A stretch of 64,000 nt of DNA, taken from Microbacteriaceae bacterium 3FA27C10. Its GTDB lineage: Bacteria; Actinomycetota; Actinomycetes; Actinomycetales; Microbacteriaceae. Below, one piece after another: positions 24,885 to 33,024 of this stretch. The stretch lies in contig SCNI01000004.1 of assembly GCA_005502775.1 (NCBI GenBank), forward strand, positions 62,001 through 126,000. The letters run 5' to 3'. The notes below the pieces were generated by a model. That model did not search any database, was not told the origin of the DNA, and saw only the letters and a program-made list of their open reading frames with translations. A program made the translations under genes and the position numbers. Each line of letters opens with the position of its first letter. The first letter of the stretch is position 1.

Positions 24885-27044
24885 TCAACCGCCGGCGACG
24901 GCCGCGAGGAGCTGGTCGCCGAGCTGGGGCGCGATGCTCCGGGCGTAGGTTCCGCTCAGATGATTGTTGTCGGCGTAGACCACGACGCCGCCCACCCAGC
25001 TGAGGCAGGTCTCGAGCGTGCAGTAGAAACGGCTGGTGTCGATGAAGGCGACGCTCGGCATCAGGCGCACGGCCTCCAGCACCTGATCGTCGATCAAGGC
25101 GAGGGTGCGGGGCTGCGAGCAGGGGGCGAGCGCAGGCAGGGCGATGGAGGAGAGGCAGGCCGGCACGTTGCCGCCGCCGGCGAAGGGCACGTCCTGCACG
25201 AAGGCGAGCTTCTTGCCGGTGTCTTCGACGGACTTCCAGTTCGCCGCGATCTCGGCGCTGTACGCGGCCGCCTGGGTGGGGTCATCCGTCGCGAAGTAGG
25301 CGCGGGAGTAGTCGGTGTAGACGACCACATCGATGTCGGTTCGCGTGCGGAGCTCATCGAGCACCCGCGCAGACCAGGTGGTGCAGGCCACCTGCTCGGC
25401 CGGATCCTTTCCCACCATGTGCGACGGCACCGTGGTCAGTGCGGGGCAGCCGAATCGGAAATAGCTGATCACGCGCCATCCGTGGTCTTTGTAGTACTGG
25501 TCGAAGGCAGGCGCGAGCGCGGCGGCGTGCGAGTCGCCGACCAGGGCGATGGTGCCGTTCGGTCCGGCGGGGTCGCCATAGGTGCAGCTCCGCCAGGTGT
25601 CGCTGAGCTGGGTCAGGCACCAGTTCGGGTCGAGGTCGGCAGAGGCGTAGGCGACGTTCACCGGCTGCGTGACGGTGAAGGCGTCGGGGCAGTTCGCCTC
25701 GTCGAGGATGGCGTTCACCCCGAAGCACGGCTGCTGGAGCTGTGAGATAGCCGCTTCGCCCTCGGCCGCCACCGAGCGGTTGATCGCCGTGATCTGCGTG
25801 GCGATCAGGCCGATCAGGATGAGGGGCACGAGCGCTGCGAAGGCGAACTCCCGCCAGTGACGGGCTCCCCACAGCTTAGTGAAGCGGGCCGGGTCCTCGA
25901 CGAAGCGGCTCGTGAGGGCGCCGAGCACCAGCGCGACGGCTCCCACCAGGAGCCCGGCACGCAGGCCGATCGCGACGCCGAAGATCAGCGGGAAGAGCAC
26001 CACGAGCGGCCAGTGCCAGAGGTAGATGGAGTAGGACCACTTCCCGACGCCGCGGATCGGCCAGACGTTCGACACGGTGCGGAACGACATGGGCCGCCCC
26101 TGCGGGTCGACTGCGAGCACGAGCAGCGCACCGATGACGGGCACGAGGGCCGTGGCGCTCGGGAACGGGGTGTTCCCGTTGAAGGCGAACGCGCACACGG
26201 CGATGATGCCGGCGCCGAACCACGGGGCGATCTCCGTGGCCGCGCGGCCTGCCCGGGAGTTCATCCACACGACGCTGCGCTCGGCGAACACCATCGTCGC
26301 GAGTGCGAGGAGGCCGCCGGCCGCGAACTCCCACGCCCGAACGAAGGTGCTGAAGTAGGCTGCGCCCGGAGCCGAGGCGGTGAGCGAAACCGAGGTGATG
26401 AGCGACGCGATGAACACGAGCACGAGAGCCGCGCCGATGACGTAACGGTCTGTGCTCTTCCACGAGCTGCCCCGCCGGCGGCGCAGGATCGCGCGGGCGG
26501 CGAACACGATCGCGAGCAGCAGCAGGGGCCAGATCACGTAGAGCTGCTCCTCGACCGCGAGCGACCAGTACTGCTGCACGATGGAGGGTGCATTGTCCTG
26601 GGAGAGGTAGTCGACCGCGTCGTGGCCGAACACCCAGTTCACGACGTAGACGGCGGTCGCCCCGATGTTCGTGAGCTCGTGCACGCGGGAGCTCAGAGGA
26701 ATCCAGATGAGCGCGGCCCCGAGGGTCGCGGCGAGCACGAAGAACGAGGCCGGCAACAGCCGACGGATGCGCCGCGCCCAGAACGCGCGCACGCCGATGC
26801 GCCCGGTGTCGCGCAACTCCTGGAACAGGTGCCGTGAGATGAGGAACCCGGAGACCACGAAGAACACGTCGACGCCGATGTACCCGCCGGGCAGCAGCTT
26901 CGGCCACAGGTGGTAGACCACGACGAGCGTCACGGAGAGGGCGCGCAGCCCCTGGATCTCGGCGCGGAAGTCATTCCGCCGCCGGGGCGGAGCGGGAGAG
27001 GCCACGGCTTCGTCTGCCTCGGGCAGCGCAGCGGAAGCGCTCAT
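24885..27044 (-). CDS. oafA: Acyltransferase 3 / SGNH fusion (OafA type)
   Basis: A 719-aa membrane enzyme predicted to transfer acyl groups, usually acetyl, to surface sugars. The N-terminal ten-helix acyltransferase 3 domain (about 25-400) starts with IQGLRALSVTLVVVYHLWP, with the catalytic-type His in YHLW, then GGYIGVDVFFVVSGFLISR and YWSLAVEEQLYVIWPLL. The C-terminal periplasmic-side SGNH domain (about 470-719) has IALVGDSHAAAL (Ser block) and YADNNHLSG (Asp-x-x-His block). Full length for OafA-like two-domain proteins. ATG at 27044 has GAGAGAGA about 9 nt upstream and TAGACT at 27093-27088, so it is transcribed from its own promoter. It would O-acylate the polymer made by neighbouring genes. 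Confidence 0.9.
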   Translation of the reverse strand: MSASAALPEADEAVASPAPPRRRNDFRAEIQGLRALSVTLVVVYHLWPKLLPGGYIGVDVFFVVSGFLISRHLFQELRDTGRIGVRAFWARRIRRLLPASFFVLAATLGAALIWIPLSSRVHELTNIGATAVYVVNWVFGHDAVDYLSQDNAPSIVQQYWSLAVEEQLYVIWPLLLLAIVFAARAILRRRRGSSWKSTDRYVIGAALVLVFIASLITSVSLTASAPGAAYFSTFVRAWEFAAGGLLALATMVFAERSVVWMNSRAGRAATEIAPWFGAGIIAVCAFAFNGNTPFPSATALVPVIGALLVLAVDPQGRPMSFRTVSNVWPIRGVGKWSYSIYLWHWPLVVLFPLIFGVAIGLRAGLLVGAVALVLGALTSRFVEDPARFTKLWGARHWREFAFAALVPLILIGLIATQITAINRSVAAEGEAAISQLQQPCFGVNAILDEANCPDAFTVTQPVNVAYASADLDPNWCLTQLSDTWRSCTYGDPAGPNGTIALVGDSHAAALAPAFDQYYKDHGWRVISYFRFGCPALTTVPSHMVGKDPAEQVACTTWSARVLDELRTRTDIDVVVYTDYSRAYFATDDPTQAAAYSAEIAANWKSVEDTGKKLAFVQDVPFAGGGNVPACLSSIALPALAPCSQPRTLALIDDQVLEAVRLMPSVAFIDTSRFYCTLETCLSWVGGVVVYADNNHLSGTYARSIAPQLGDQLLAAVAGG

Positions 27045-27087
27045 TCGGTCATTCTCTCTCGGGTCCTTCGGCGACGGGCGTCAAGCG

Positions 27088-27093
27088 AGTCTA
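27088..27093 (-). promoter_or_regulatory. Putative -10 box of the acyltransferase gene
   Basis: TAGACT on the minus strand, about 43 nt before the ATG at 27044. Unlike its neighbours this gene has no ACACGTGT copy upstream. Confidence 0.4.
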
Positions 27094-27114
27094 CCGAGGC
27101 GCCGATCCACCGTT

Positions 27115-27131
27115 TGAGACGTCCCGTCTCA
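27115..27131 (-). terminator. Small hairpin at the end of the aminotransferase gene
   Basis: TGAGACG-tcc-CGTCTCA, a 7-bp stem with 3-nt loop, covers the stop codon (27129-27131) of the aminotransferase gene. On the minus strand it is followed by AAA rather than a T run, so terminator function is doubtful. Confidence 0.3.
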
Positions 27132-28289
27132 GGCGGTGCGGTAGGCGCGCACGGCCTCGAGCACGCGCTCGACCTGCGCATCCGTCATGCCCGCCCAGAG
27201 AGGCAGGCGCACGAGCCGCGACGAGAACGAGTCGGTGCGGGCGAGCACCCCGTCGGGATGCGCGGTGCGCCCGAAGCGCAGACCGGCCGGCGAGGAGTGC
27301 AGTGGCACGTAGTGGAAGGCGGCCCGGATGCCGAGCGCGCGCAGGTGGTCGATCAGCGCGCCCTGCCCGGCATGGTCGGGCATCAGCACCCAGAACATGT
27401 GCGCGGTGTGCGACAGCCCCGGGTCGTCGGACATCAGCCGCAGGTCGAGGTCGTCGGCCCAGCCGGCGAGGCCGTCGGCGTAGGCGTTCCAGACGCGATG
27501 GCGCCGGGCCTGGATCTCGGCGAACGACGCGAGCTGCGAGTCGAGCACCGCCGCGTTGAGCTCCGACAACAGGTAGCTCGAGCCCGCGTCCTGCCAGGTG
27601 TACTTGTCGACGGCACCGCGCAGGAACCGGGCCCGGTTGGTGCCCTTCTCCCGGATGATCTCGGCCCGCTCGAGCAACGCCGGGTCGTTCACGATGAGCG
27701 CCCCGCCCTCGCCGCAGTGCACGTTCTTCGTGTCGTGGAAGCTCTGCATGCCGAAGGCGCCCACCGAGCCGAGCATGCGCGCATCCGGGCCGGTGCCTGT
27801 GCGGCCGCCCAGGCCGTGCGCGTTGTCCTCGATAACGGGGATGCCCGCGGCCGCGGCGATGCGCCCGATCTCGTCGAGAGCGACCGGCACACCGCCGTAG
27901 TGCGTCACCGAGATCGCTCGGGTGCGCCCCGTGACGGCCTCGGCCACCTGCTCCGGATCGATGTTGCCGGTCGACTCGTCGATGTCGACGAAAACGGGCG
28001 TGGCCCCGCGCAGCACCACCGAGGTGGCGCCCGAGGAGAAGGTGAAGCTCGGCAGCACCACTTCGTCGCCCGGCCCGAGCTCGAGCAGCAGGGCCGCCAT
28101 GTCGAGGGCGTGGGTTCCCGAGGTCGTGAGCAGCGCATCCGCGACCCCGAGGAGCCCGGTGAGGCGCCGGGTGGCGGAGGCGGTGAACGGCCCGTCGCCG
28201 TGCGCGTGGTCGGAGGCGAGCACCGCTTCGAGGTTCGGCAGCTCGGCCGGCGTTCGGAACGGGCGGCTGAAGACGATGTCGTCAGGCAT
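27129..28289 (-). CDS. wecE: dTDP-4-amino-4,6-dideoxygalactose transaminase (WecE/RffA type)
   Basis: A 386-aa PLP-dependent sugar aminotransferase of the DegT/DnrJ/EryC1/StrS family. SGTHALDMAALLL binds the cofactor phosphate, IPVIEDNAHGLGG carries the PLP-ring Asp, and SFHDTKNVHCGEGGALI carries the Schiff-base Lys. EKGTNRARFLRGAVDKYTW and GSSYLLSELNAAVL are particular to the WecE/RffA branch, which aminates the 4-keto sugar made by RmlB from dTDP-glucose to give dTDP-Fuc4N. Both RmlA and RmlB are in the window. The ATG overlaps the end of the GtrB-like gene by 8 nt, so it is the last gene of the five-gene decoration operon. No WecD-type N-acetyltransferase is seen. Confidence 0.92.
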   Translation of the reverse strand: MPDDIVFSRPFRTPAELPNLEAVLASDHAHGDGPFTASATRRLTGLLGVADALLTTSGTHALDMAALLLELGPGDEVVLPSFTFSSGATSVVLRGATPVFVDIDESTGNIDPEQVAEAVTGRTRAISVTHYGGVPVALDEIGRIAAAAGIPVIEDNAHGLGGRTGTGPDARMLGSVGAFGMQSFHDTKNVHCGEGGALIVNDPALLERAEIIREKGTNRARFLRGAVDKYTWQDAGSSYLLSELNAAVLDSQLASFAEIQARRHRVWNAYADGLAGWADDLDLRLMSDDPGLSHTAHMFWVLMPDHAGQGALIDHLRALGIRAAFHYVPLHSSPAGLRFGRTAHPDGVLARTDSFSSRLVRLPLWAGMTDAQVERVLEAVRAYRTA

Positions 28290-29358
28290 TCTGGCCCTCC
28301 TCCGGCTCGCCCGAACCCGGCTGCTCCGTCTCGCCCATCTCGCCCGTCTCCGGCATGATCGTCTCGGGGTTGTCGACCACCAGGTAGAGCGGCCGCCCCA
28401 TCGAGACGTTCACCGACACCCCGATGTACTCCGCGATCACGCCGAGCGACACCAGGATCGCGCCCGAACACAGCAGCACCACGACGATGAGCGAGGCCCA
28501 GCCCTCGGCACCCGTGTTCGACCCGGCGAGCAGCGAGACCACCACGTAGATCGCGATGACGAGCCCGATCAGAGCCAGGATGCCGCCCAGCACGCTCACC
28601 AGGCGCAGGCCCGTGGTACCGCTCGTGAGCACCATCCGCCAGAAGTAGGCGAAGAGGCCCGCGAGCGAGTAGCCGGAGACCCGGCCGTCGTCGCTGCGCA
28701 GCACCGTCGGACTCGTGGCCACCCGGTTCGTGACCCAGGAGAGGGCGACGTCGAGGTACACACCGGTCGCCGCGAAGCCCGCGAGCTTGCGCCCCACGTC
28801 GCCGCGCACGAGGCGGTAGCTCTGGAACTGCGTGGCGTCGGGGAGCGTGAAGACGGCCCCGAGCATCCGCTTCGACGACTTCGAGGCGGCGCTGCGGAAG
28901 AGGCCGTGCGGGCGCTCGTTGGTGAAGCGCGCGTAGACCACACCGGCGCGCTCGCGGATGGCGGTGTCGAGGAAGTCACCGATCGAGGCCGGGTCGTGCT
29001 GGCCGTCCTCATCCATCGTGAGGATCCAGCGGCCCGTCGAGGCCGCCATGCCCGCGATGGTGGCGGCGTGCTGCCCGAAGTTGCGGCTGAGCCAGAGGAT
29101 GCTGACGAAGGGATGCTGCGCCTCGAGTGCCCGCATCACCGCATCGGAGTGGTCGGGACCGTTGTCGTGCACCAGGATGACCTCGGTGACCCGGTAGGCC
29201 ACGCCGCCCGGCGTGACGGCGCCCCGCGCGTACGGCAGCAGCTCCTCGACCACGGCCGTGAGGGTGCGCTCGCCCTGGTACACCGGGATCACCACGGAGA
29301 GGGTGTACTCGGTGGCGTTCTGAGCGGCTGCGGCGTCCACGGGACCCGAAGCTATCAC
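28282..29358 (-). CDS. GtrB/CsbB-like polyprenyl-phosphate glycosyltransferase
   Basis: A 358-aa membrane-anchored GT2 enzyme. The GT-A domain (about 15-240) has LSVVIPVYQGERTLTAVVE, VILVHDNGPDHS, NFGQHAATIAGMAASTG and ILTMDEDGQHDP (metal site). Two helices near 265-290 and 305-330 (ILALIGLVIAIYVVVSLLAG and CSGAILVSLGVIAEYIG) are the usual C-terminal membrane hairpin of GtrB. Such enzymes charge undecaprenyl phosphate with a sugar at the inner face. A longer open frame reaches 31143 but overlaps the GT-C gene in another frame. GTG at 29358 overlaps the preceding stop (GTGA) with GGAACGG upstream; GTG 29340 is the alternative. Confidence 0.88.
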   Translation of the reverse strand: MIASGPVDAAAAQNATEYTLSVVIPVYQGERTLTAVVEELLPYARGAVTPGGVAYRVTEVILVHDNGPDHSDAVMRALEAQHPFVSILWLSRNFGQHAATIAGMAASTGRWILTMDEDGQHDPASIGDFLDTAIRERAGVVYARFTNERPHGLFRSAASKSSKRMLGAVFTLPDATQFQSYRLVRGDVGRKLAGFAATGVYLDVALSWVTNRVATSPTVLRSDDGRVSGYSLAGLFAYFWRMVLTSGTTGLRLVSVLGGILALIGLVIAIYVVVSLLAGSNTGAEGWASLIVVVLLCSGAILVSLGVIAEYIGVSVNVSMGRPLYLVVDNPETIMPETGEMGETEQPGSGEPEEGQNA

Positions 29359-31235
29359 GAGCCCGTTCCGATGAACGCGAAGCGGCCGTCGGCCGAGTCG
29401 AACCGGGGCACCGAGGCGCCGAGCGCCGCCTGCAGCTGCGACAGGATGCTCACGCCGCCGTCGGCGTAGGCCGCCCGGTCGACGACGATGCCGCAGGCCT
29501 GGATGCCCTGCAGCTTCTGCAGCATCTCGGGCACCGGCAGCGAGGCGTAGGCGCCCACCGAGTCGATCGGAGCGCGGCCCTTGATGCCGCCCGCCGACCA
29601 GCGGAGGTCGGTCGAGTGCAGGAACATGCGCAGCTCGTCGGAGTCGGTGGCGCCGTTCTCGGGCGGCGACTCGGGGAACGCGATGTAGGGCAGCTGGTAG
29701 ATGAGGCATCCGGGCGCGACCGTGGCCTCGACCTGCTGCGTGAACGAGGCGTCGGAGTCGAAGCTCGCCACCGTGGCGGCGCGGGCCTCCGGCGTGATGG
29801 GCGGGATCTGGTCCCACACCGCGAGCAGCATGAGCAGCACCGCGAGCGGCACCGCCACGAAGGCCCGGCGCACGCGCGGGCTCCGGCGGCGCATCCGCTT
29901 CACGACCCGGCGCACGAAGAGGTCGAGCAGCAGACCCAGCGCGGCGAGCGCGAGCATCGCGATCAGGATGGCGATGCGGTTCCAGGAGCGGATGGGGAAG
30001 TCGACGAAGGAGAGCAGGGTCGAGAGCCCGCCGACGGTTCCGAACAGGAAGGCCACGAGCGTCAGCCCCGCGAGCACGGACAGGGCACGCACCGAGCTCT
30101 TCGGCGCCCGCCAGCGCGGCTTGCCCGCTGTGAGCAGCAGGTAGACAGCGATCACGACGAGCGACACGAACCCGGCCGACGCGATGAGGCCGAGGGCGGG
30201 CTCCTCGGAGGGCAAGGGGTAGTGGGCGTCGTAGAGCTGCCGCAGCGTGGCGAACGGCCCGAAGCGGTGACCCGGCACGGGCAACAGCAGCGCGGAGAGC
30301 TTGAACGAGTAGAGCTCGGCCTCCGGGGGGCTGCGCACCAGAACCGCCTCGTTCACGCCGTTCGCGAGACGGTACAGCAGGTCTGGCAGCAGGTTGATCG
30401 CCATGGTGACCACGATCACCAGCCCCGCCCCGGCGGCCCCGAAGAAGCGCCGCCACGAGTGGGTCTGCCAGAGCTTCGCGAGCCCCGCCACGGCGAGCAC
30501 GAGCGCCACGAACACCGAGTAGTAGCTCGAGGCTGTGCCCAGCAGCGCCAGGATGCCGATGGTCGCCGCGTTCCGGGCCGTCACCACGCGCAGCCACCGC
30601 CCGCCGCGCTCCTCCGGTGCACGCAGCCGCCAGAGCGGCATCCCGTTGGCCACCCGCCAGAGCAGCCCCAGAGCGAGTGGAACCACGAAGTAGGCGGCGA
30701 GGAAGAGGTGCCCTTCGCCCTTGATGAAGTGGTAGGGAGCGATCGAGTAGGCCACGGCGAGCGCCACCGACAGCGTGCGCGAGACGCCGACCTGTCGCAA
30801 GAACCACACGGCCGTGACCGCCGCGAGCGGGAAGCCGAGAATGAAGTAGATGTTCATCAGAGCGCCGAAGTCGCCGGTGAACACGCGCAGCAGGTTCGCG
30901 GCGATGAAGTGCAGGTTGTCGGCCTGCGGGTAGTCGTTGTAGAACTGCCCGTAGGGCGCGCCGAGGTCGGCCTGGTGGGTGAACCAGCCGGTCTCGATGA
31001 TGGTCTTGAAGTGGGAGGCGACGGCGAGGGCGTCGCCGTTGTAGTAGAGCGGCACCCTCCAGTCGAGGGTCCAGAGGTTCAGGCCGAACCAGACGGCCAG
31101 CAGCGAGAAGAGCGCCGCGAGCGCGTACGGCAGCCAGGGCCACGAGGCGAGGCGGGCGCTGAAGCGGTCGAAGCCGGATGCCGCGGGGGCGGCCGCGGCG
31201 GTGTCAGTGGTCATGCGGTGGTGCTCCGTGCTCAT
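29355..31235 (-). CDS. GT-C/YfhO-like membrane glycosyltransferase
   Basis: A 626-aa polytopic membrane protein with about twelve hydrophobic segments and an extracellular C-terminal domain of about 120 residues. The first outer loop is long and contains VPLYYNGDALAVASHFKTI and YGQFYNDYPQADNLHF, with an Asp in the position typical of GT-C catalytic loops. A second landmark is APYHFIKGEGHLFLAAYF. Lying between a GtrA flippase and a GtrB-like enzyme, it is the natural candidate for the outer-face transferase that moves the sugar from polyprenyl phosphate onto the polymer, as YfhO does in Listeria and Bacillus. ATG 31235 overlaps the previous stop (ATGA); ATG 31214 with CGGAG upstream is an alternative. 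Confidence 0.82.
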   Translation of the reverse strand: MSTEHHRMTTDTAAAAPAASGFDRFSARLASWPWLPYALAALFSLLAVWFGLNLWTLDWRVPLYYNGDALAVASHFKTIIETGWFTHQADLGAPYGQFYNDYPQADNLHFIAANLLRVFTGDFGALMNIYFILGFPLAAVTAVWFLRQVGVSRTLSVALAVAYSIAPYHFIKGEGHLFLAAYFVVPLALGLLWRVANGMPLWRLRAPEERGGRWLRVVTARNAATIGILALLGTASSYYSVFVALVLAVAGLAKLWQTHSWRRFFGAAGAGLVIVVTMAINLLPDLLYRLANGVNEAVLVRSPPEAELYSFKLSALLLPVPGHRFGPFATLRQLYDAHYPLPSEEPALGLIASAGFVSLVVIAVYLLLTAGKPRWRAPKSSVRALSVLAGLTLVAFLFGTVGGLSTLLSFVDFPIRSWNRIAILIAMLALAALGLLLDLFVRRVVKRMRRRSPRVRRAFVAVPLAVLLMLLAVWDQIPPITPEARAATVASFDSDASFTQQVEATVAPGCLIYQLPYIAFPESPPENGATDSDELRMFLHSTDLRWSAGGIKGRAPIDSVGAYASLPVPEMLQKLQGIQACGIVVDRAAYADGGVSILSQLQAALGASVPRFDSADGRFAFIGTGS

Positions 31236-32068
31236 TCCGCGCTCATGCGGCTTCGGTTGACGGTGTAGTAGGCGCGCCGGGCGAGCGCCATGATCTCGGC
31301 GCGGCGGTTGCCGAGCCAGACGTCGGAGGGGCTGATGGTGTCGGGTGCCTTGCTGCGGCACCAGGCGTGGTAGGCCTTCGCCTGGCTCGCCTGCTCGTTC
31401 ACGAGGGCCACGCTCCACTGGCCCTGGTTCACCCGGAAGCCGGCCAGCGTGCGGTCGATCGGCAGGTAGTCGCCTCGCAGCAGCACCTTGGAGTAGGTGG
31501 TCTGGTCGATCAGATAGGGGAACCGGGCGTCCCAGCCGCCCGCCTGCTCGAGGGTCGCGCGGCGCATCGTGACGCATCCGGGTTCTCCGAACACGTTCGT
31601 GCCCCGCCGCACCGTCTGCCGGATGACATCGACACCGGGCTGCACGCGGCGCGCGACGCCCTGCAGCCCCCGGTTCTTGATGGTGACGCGGCCGTGGGCG
31701 TCGAGGATGTCGCGGGGGCTCGACACGAGCACCACCTCGCGGTTCTCGGCGAGCGCCGTGACGTGCGCCTCGAGAGCGCCCGGGTAGAGCACGTCGTCTC
31801 CGGGGAGCAGCTTGAGGAACTCGCCTCTCGCCGCCTCGGAGACCCTCCGCCAGTTGGCTTCGGCGCCACCGCCCGCGGGGGTGTGCAGGATGCGCAGCCG
31901 CGGGTCGCCGGCGAAGGGCTCGAGTCGTTCGAGGGTGGCGTCGGCCGAGGCGTGGTCGGCCACCACGAGCTCGAAGTCGGTGTAGCTCTGCTCGAGCACC
32001 GAGCGCACGGTGTCGGCGATGAAGGCCTCGTTCTGGAAGGCCGGGATGACGACGGAGAGGCGGGGCAT
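31232..32068 (-). CDS. Family 2 glycosyltransferase
   Basis: A 278-aa GT-A enzyme: LSVVIPAFQNEAFIADTV, VVADHASADATLE, FLKLLPGDDVLYPGAL with the DXD-type site, and a C-terminal region with WDARFPYLIDQTTYSKVL. No membrane segment. The ATG at 32068 overlaps the gtrA stop by one base (TGATG), and its own stop overlaps the GT-C start. A soluble GT2 in a GtrA/GtrB/GT-C operon is an addition to the standard three-component set. It may prepare the acceptor or extend the side chain before flipping. Donor unknown. Confidence 0.85.
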   Translation of the reverse strand: MPRLSVVIPAFQNEAFIADTVRSVLEQSYTDFELVVADHASADATLERLEPFAGDPRLRILHTPAGGGAEANWRRVSEAARGEFLKLLPGDDVLYPGALEAHVTALAENREVVLVSSPRDILDAHGRVTIKNRGLQGVARRVQPGVDVIRQTVRRGTNVFGEPGCVTMRRATLEQAGGWDARFPYLIDQTTYSKVLLRGDYLPIDRTLAGFRVNQGQWSVALVNEQASQAKAYHAWCRSKAPDTISPSDVWLGNRRAEIMALARRAYYTVNRSRMSAE

Positions 32069-32583
32069 CAGTCGTGGTCCTCCTTCTCTTCGAGATCTCG
32101 CTCGAGGTCGATCTCGGTGGCGGCCTCGGCCTCGCGCCGGAAGGAGAAGCCCTTGTGCCCGAAGTAGCTGATCAGAGTGGTGATGAGGAGAATCGAGAAC
32201 TGAGCCAGGATGCGGTTCCAGCCGAAGCCCACGAGCACCGGCAGGATGACGGCGTTGATGCCGATCGACACGAGGTAGACGCTCTCGAAGCGGGCGAGGT
32301 CGCGCAGCACGTGGCCGGTCACCCGGAACACGAAGCGCCGGTAGAGCACGAAGGCGAAGAGCACGCCGAGCACGTGCGCGCACGCCAGGGTGGCGAGCGA
32401 GCCGATCGTGGGGTTGAAGGCCTGGTCGGCCCAGGCTCCCACCGTGAGGTCGAAGAAGACGAAGAAGAGGAAGCCGACGCCCGTGTTCGTGGCGCCCACC
32501 AGGAGGAACGCCACGCGCTGGTCCTTGATGAGGCGGAGAACGAGCCCAGGGCGGTCTGCGCCGTTCTCGTCCGGCTGTGTCAC
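32068..32583 (-). CDS. gtrA: GtrA-like flippase of polyprenyl-phosphate sugars
   Basis: A 171-aa GtrA/GtcA family protein with four membrane helices (about 24-44, 60-82, 96-118 and 125-148). FLLVGATNTGVGFLFFVFF and LYRRFVFR followed by GHKGFSF at the helix ends are the family signatures. The C-terminal 20 residues are very acidic (DLERDLEEKEDHD) and cytoplasmic. GtrA proteins are thought to bring polyprenyl-phosphate-linked sugar to the outer face for a GT-C enzyme, both partners being encoded downstream. The GTG start is 6 nt after TAGAGT (leaderless), and a GACACGTGTC palindrome lies just upstream of the -35 position. First gene of the five-gene operon. Confidence 0.92.
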   Translation of the reverse strand: MTQPDENGADRPGLVLRLIKDQRVAFLLVGATNTGVGFLFFVFFDLTVGAWADQAFNPTIGSLATLACAHVLGVLFAFVLYRRFVFRVTGHVLRDLARFESVYLVSIGINAVILPVLVGFGWNRILAQFSILLITTLISYFGHKGFSFRREAEAATEIDLERDLEEKEDHD

Positions 32584-32589
32584 GGGGCA

Positions 32590-32595
32590 ACTCTA
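32590..32595 (-). promoter_or_regulatory. Leaderless -10 box of the gtrA operon
   Basis: TAGAGT on the minus strand ends 6 nt before the GTG at 32583. With transcription starting at the GTG, the palindrome at 32624-32633 is centred at about -45, a position more typical of an activator than of a repressor. Confidence 0.55.
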
Positions 32596-32623
32596 GGGCT
32601 CGAAAGCTGCGAGCCGGCCTCAC

Positions 32624-32633
32624 GACACGTGTC
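32624..32633. promoter_or_regulatory. GACACGTGTC palindrome, copy 3
   Basis: Perfect palindrome, extended to 12 bp here (CGACACGTGTCG, 32623-32634). It lies 41 nt upstream of gtrA and also 52 nt upstream of the divergent HTH gene, but the two other copies are tied only to minus-strand glycan genes. Confidence 0.55.
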
Positions 32634-32652
32634 GGCCGGGGAACATTGCAGC

Positions 32653-32679
32653 TCTGCTATATAGCGTTTCTGCTATTCT
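32653..32679 (+). promoter_or_regulatory. Operator/promoter of the HTH-nucleotidyltransferase pair
   Basis: Two direct repeats TCTGCTAT (32653-32660 and 32669-32676) are 16 bp apart, and the palindrome GCTATATAGC (32656-32665) overlaps the first. The -10 box TATTCT (32674-32679) ends 6 nt before the ATG at 32686 and overlaps the second repeat. This fits autorepression of a leaderless transcript by the encoded HTH protein. Confidence 0.55.
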
Positions 32680-32685
32680 GATGCA

Positions 32686-33024
32686 ATGAAGGGCTTGGGC
32701 AACGATCTGATCCGAGAGGGTCGACGGCGGGTCGCGCTGACGCAGGGACAACTGGCCGAGCTCGCCGGCACGACGCAGTCGGCGATCGCCCGCCTCGAAT
32801 CAGGACGCACCTCGCCGAGCTTCGACGACGTCATCCGCTACCTCCGGCTGATGGGGCTCGACCTCGACCTCATGCTCGTCGAGCGCGACGAGTCCGATCG
32901 AGGGCTCGTCGCCGACCTGGAGCAGCTGGCACCCGAGGAGCGCCTCGCGCACCACGCCGCGACGGTACGGCGTTTCTCCTCACTCCGCTCCTCCGGGCTC
33001 AATATGATCAATGCTCATGACTGA
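32686..33024 (+). CDS. XRE-family HTH protein, probable antitoxin/autoregulator
   Basis: A 112-aa protein with a single HTH_3 domain at about 8-65. VALTQGQLAELAGTTQSAI is the helix-turn-helix and ARLESGRTSPSFDDVIRYL the flanking helices. About 45 residues follow without a known domain (LEQLAPEERLAHHAATVRRF). It precedes and overlaps a small nucleotidyltransferase gene, the layout of toxin-antitoxin pairs in which the HTH protein both neutralises and autoregulates. Repeats resembling an operator overlap its promoter. ATG at 32686 is 6 nt behind TATTCT, so no leader is expected. Pair function as toxin-antitoxin is inferred, not shown. Confidence 0.82.
   Translation: MKGLGNDLIREGRRRVALTQGQLAELAGTTQSAIARLESGRTSPSFDDVIRYLRLMGLDLDLMLVERDESDRGLVADLEQLAPEERLAHHAATVRRFSSLRSSGLNMINAHD

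Noticed and set aside
28282-31143. 953-aa fusion protein
   Set aside because: Its N-terminal two thirds are a shifted frame of the GT-C gene; the true GtrB-like gene starts at 29358 by overlap with the previous stop.
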